Assembly (NCBI GenBank): GCA_017459345.1
Contig: JAFUDC010000126.1
Coordinates: 1-36,022, forward strand
Direction of reading: 5' to 3'
DNA length: 36,022 nucleotides
DNA from: Eubacterium sp.
GTDB taxonomy: Bacteria > Bacillota > Clostridia > Lachnospirales > Lachnospiraceae
How positions within the stretch are numbered: position 1 is the first letter of the stretch; every line of letters begins with the position of its first letter. The notes beneath the pieces are model-generated. The model was not told the DNA's origin. It saw only the letters and a program-made list of their open reading frames with translations, and made no database searches. Both the position numbers and the translations under genes were made by a program. Shown piece after piece: positions 35,332 to 36,022 of this stretch.

Positions 35332-35371
35332 GATTTCGTCCGTGCCAGAGAAGCGGCACGGTTACGAAATC
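35332..35371 (+). other. Strong hairpin between rhodanese and DUF4250 genes
   Basis: GATTTCGTCCGTGCC at 35332-35346 pairs with GGCACGG (35355-35361) and ACGAAATC (35364-35371), 15 bp with a 2-base bulge. No T tract follows at once, so it is a weak terminator at best and may instead stabilise or process the mRNA. Confidence 0.55.
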
Positions 35372-35427
35372 GCGCATCCGGACGATTTTGTCACAAAAAA
35401 CTATCATTTTACCAGGAGGGAAAAAAC

Positions 35428-35607
35428 ATGGCACAGTTACCCAATGACCCGATAATGCTATACAGCGTGCTGAATACTAAGCTCAGGGATCAATATGATT
35501 CGCTGGAGACATTATGTGATGATCTTAATGTGGATGAAAAAGAAATCAGGGAGAAGCTTGCCGGGGCGGGCTTTAAGTATGATTCTGATTTAAATCAGTT
35601 TGTATAG
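35428..35607 (+). CDS. DUF4250-family small protein
   Basis: 59 residues, all helical in appearance: it begins MAQLPNDPIMLYSVLNTKLR and continues through a predicted helix-turn-helix-like segment (LETLCDDLNVDEKEIREKL) to GFKYDSDLNQFV. The opening LPNDPxMLxSxxNxKLRD is the family mark. AGGAGGG lies 7 bases before the ATG. Function unknown; the small winged-helix look suggests nucleic acid binding. It lies 100 bases after the rhodanese. Confidence 0.85.
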   Translation: MAQLPNDPIMLYSVLNTKLRDQYDSLETLCDDLNVDEKEIREKLAGAGFKYDSDLNQFV

Positions 35608-35650
35608 TTGAAATCTGATGTAAGAGTGACACTGTAACTATTTAACGTAA

Positions 35651-35792
35651 CAACGAGCCAGGCAGGCTGGACGAGGGAACAGAAAATACAGCCGTGCTTG
35701 CACGAGCTGAATTGAATGATCCATCGTCCAAGGCTATCGGGCGACTGCCCGATAGCGAGCAGCCTCTGGCTGCGAGCCTGCCTGGGAAGTTG
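35651..35792. ncRNA. Four-way-junction structured element
   Basis: The outer stem CCAGGCAGGCT (35658-35668) with AGCCTGCCTGG (35775-35785), extended by CAAC/GTTG, encloses three arms. Arm 1: GGACGA (35669-35674) with TCGTCC (35724-35729), capped by CAGC-CGTGC/GCACG-GCTG (35689-35709). Arm 2: perfect 10-bp GCTATCGGGC/GCCCGATAGC (35733-35756). Arm 3: GCAGCC/GGCTGC (35759-35773). It is either a structured RNA or a folded repeat element; the strand is not determined. Confidence 0.5.
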
Positions 35793-35833
35793 CGATAACC
35801 TTATATTGCTCAGTTAACTTTTTCAACGTCTCC

Positions 35834-36008
35834 TGGCATCCGAAACCAGAAGATCGTGCCAAAGTGACAGCCCGCAGGGCTGAGGTCAGTTCAATTAAAG
35901 CAGCCGAAATGGTAAAAAGAGCTATGGTAACAGCGCGGGAAGCGTATGAAGCTGATAGAAAGGGAATTCCAGCGGTTCTATCTGCTTCAATCGCTTCCCG
36001 TTAGCTCT
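35834..36008. ncRNA. Second hairpin-rich element at the window edge
   Basis: Three hairpins in a row: TGGCA/TGCCA (35834-35861), CAGCCC/GGGCTG with a 3-base loop (35868-35882), and a long stem made of CGGGAAGCG, TGAAGC and GATAGAA (35936-35960) pairing with TTCTATC, GCTTCA and CGCTTCCCG (35976-36000), flanked by AGAGCTA/TAGCTCT. The element may continue beyond the window. An open frame across it is explained by the stem and has no ribosome site. Confidence 0.45.
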
Positions 36009-36022
36009 TCATGGCAGATAGA

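Noticed and set aside
35651-35792. RNase P RNA, tmRNA or SRP RNA
   Set aside because: The conserved core sequences of these RNAs are not present.
35757-36003. Open plus-strand frame ending near 36003, with a possible ATG near 35909
   Set aside because: There is no ribosome site, the frame lies over long inverted stems, and no family is recognised.

Overview
The window reads as chromosomal DNA of a spore-forming, mesophilic Firmicute of the Clostridia, most likely Lachnospiraceae. The basis is an alpha/beta small acid-soluble spore protein, a SpoIID-like peptidoglycan-binding protein, DUF4364 and DUF4250 proteins, an ANTAR regulator directly after glnA, LL-diaminopimelate aminotransferase lysine synthesis, a Rho factor with a long disordered insert, strong GGAGG ribosome sites, and moderate GC content with AT-rich spacers. 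I see no phage, transposase, integrase, CRISPR array, rRNA or tRNA. TGA is an ordinary stop here (for example at the end of clpX).

Layout. 1-1.4 kb: a sugar-nucleotide-type nucleotidyltransferase and a divergent orphan 88-residue protein. 1.4-8.2 kb: a four-gene minus-strand operon for a MacB-like exporter with two adaptor proteins around one ATPase; one adaptor carries a roughly 555-residue insertion that includes a Big2-like domain. 8.4-12.8 kb: glnA, an ANTAR regulator, dapF and dapL, all minus strand, behind a long structured glnA leader. dapF is split by an in-frame TGA immediately after its second catalytic cysteine. 12.9-16.6 kb: a SpoIID-like protein, a spacer with a possible small RNA or leader, queH, a zinc-ribbon membrane protein and a small-multidrug-export-family protein. 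16.8-20.5 kb: rho, then a divergent radical SAM gene and DUF4364.

20.5-26.9 kb holds the protein quality-control cluster, read on the minus strand as tig, clpP, clpX, lon and engB. 27.2 kb: spore protein. 27.6-30.7 kb: an FtsX-type permease with its ATPase, preceded by a promoter with an operator-like dyad. 30.9-34.6 kb: two tandem small-plus-large pairs of the isopropylmalate dehydratase/homoaconitase family, separated by a 182-bp imperfect palindrome. 34.75-36.02 kb: a four-copy 29-bp tandem repeat, a rhodanese, a DUF4250 protein, and about 360 bp of densely hairpin-forming sequence running to the window edge.

Most of the window is housekeeping. The parts that deserve a second look are the TGA in dapF with a SECIS-like hairpin behind it, the giant Big2 adaptor, the glnA/ANTAR leader, the possible small RNA at 14.3 kb, the divergent second hydro-lyase pair, and the structured DNA near 32.7 kb and 35.6-36.0 kb. 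All function calls are from reading sequence; no database search was run.
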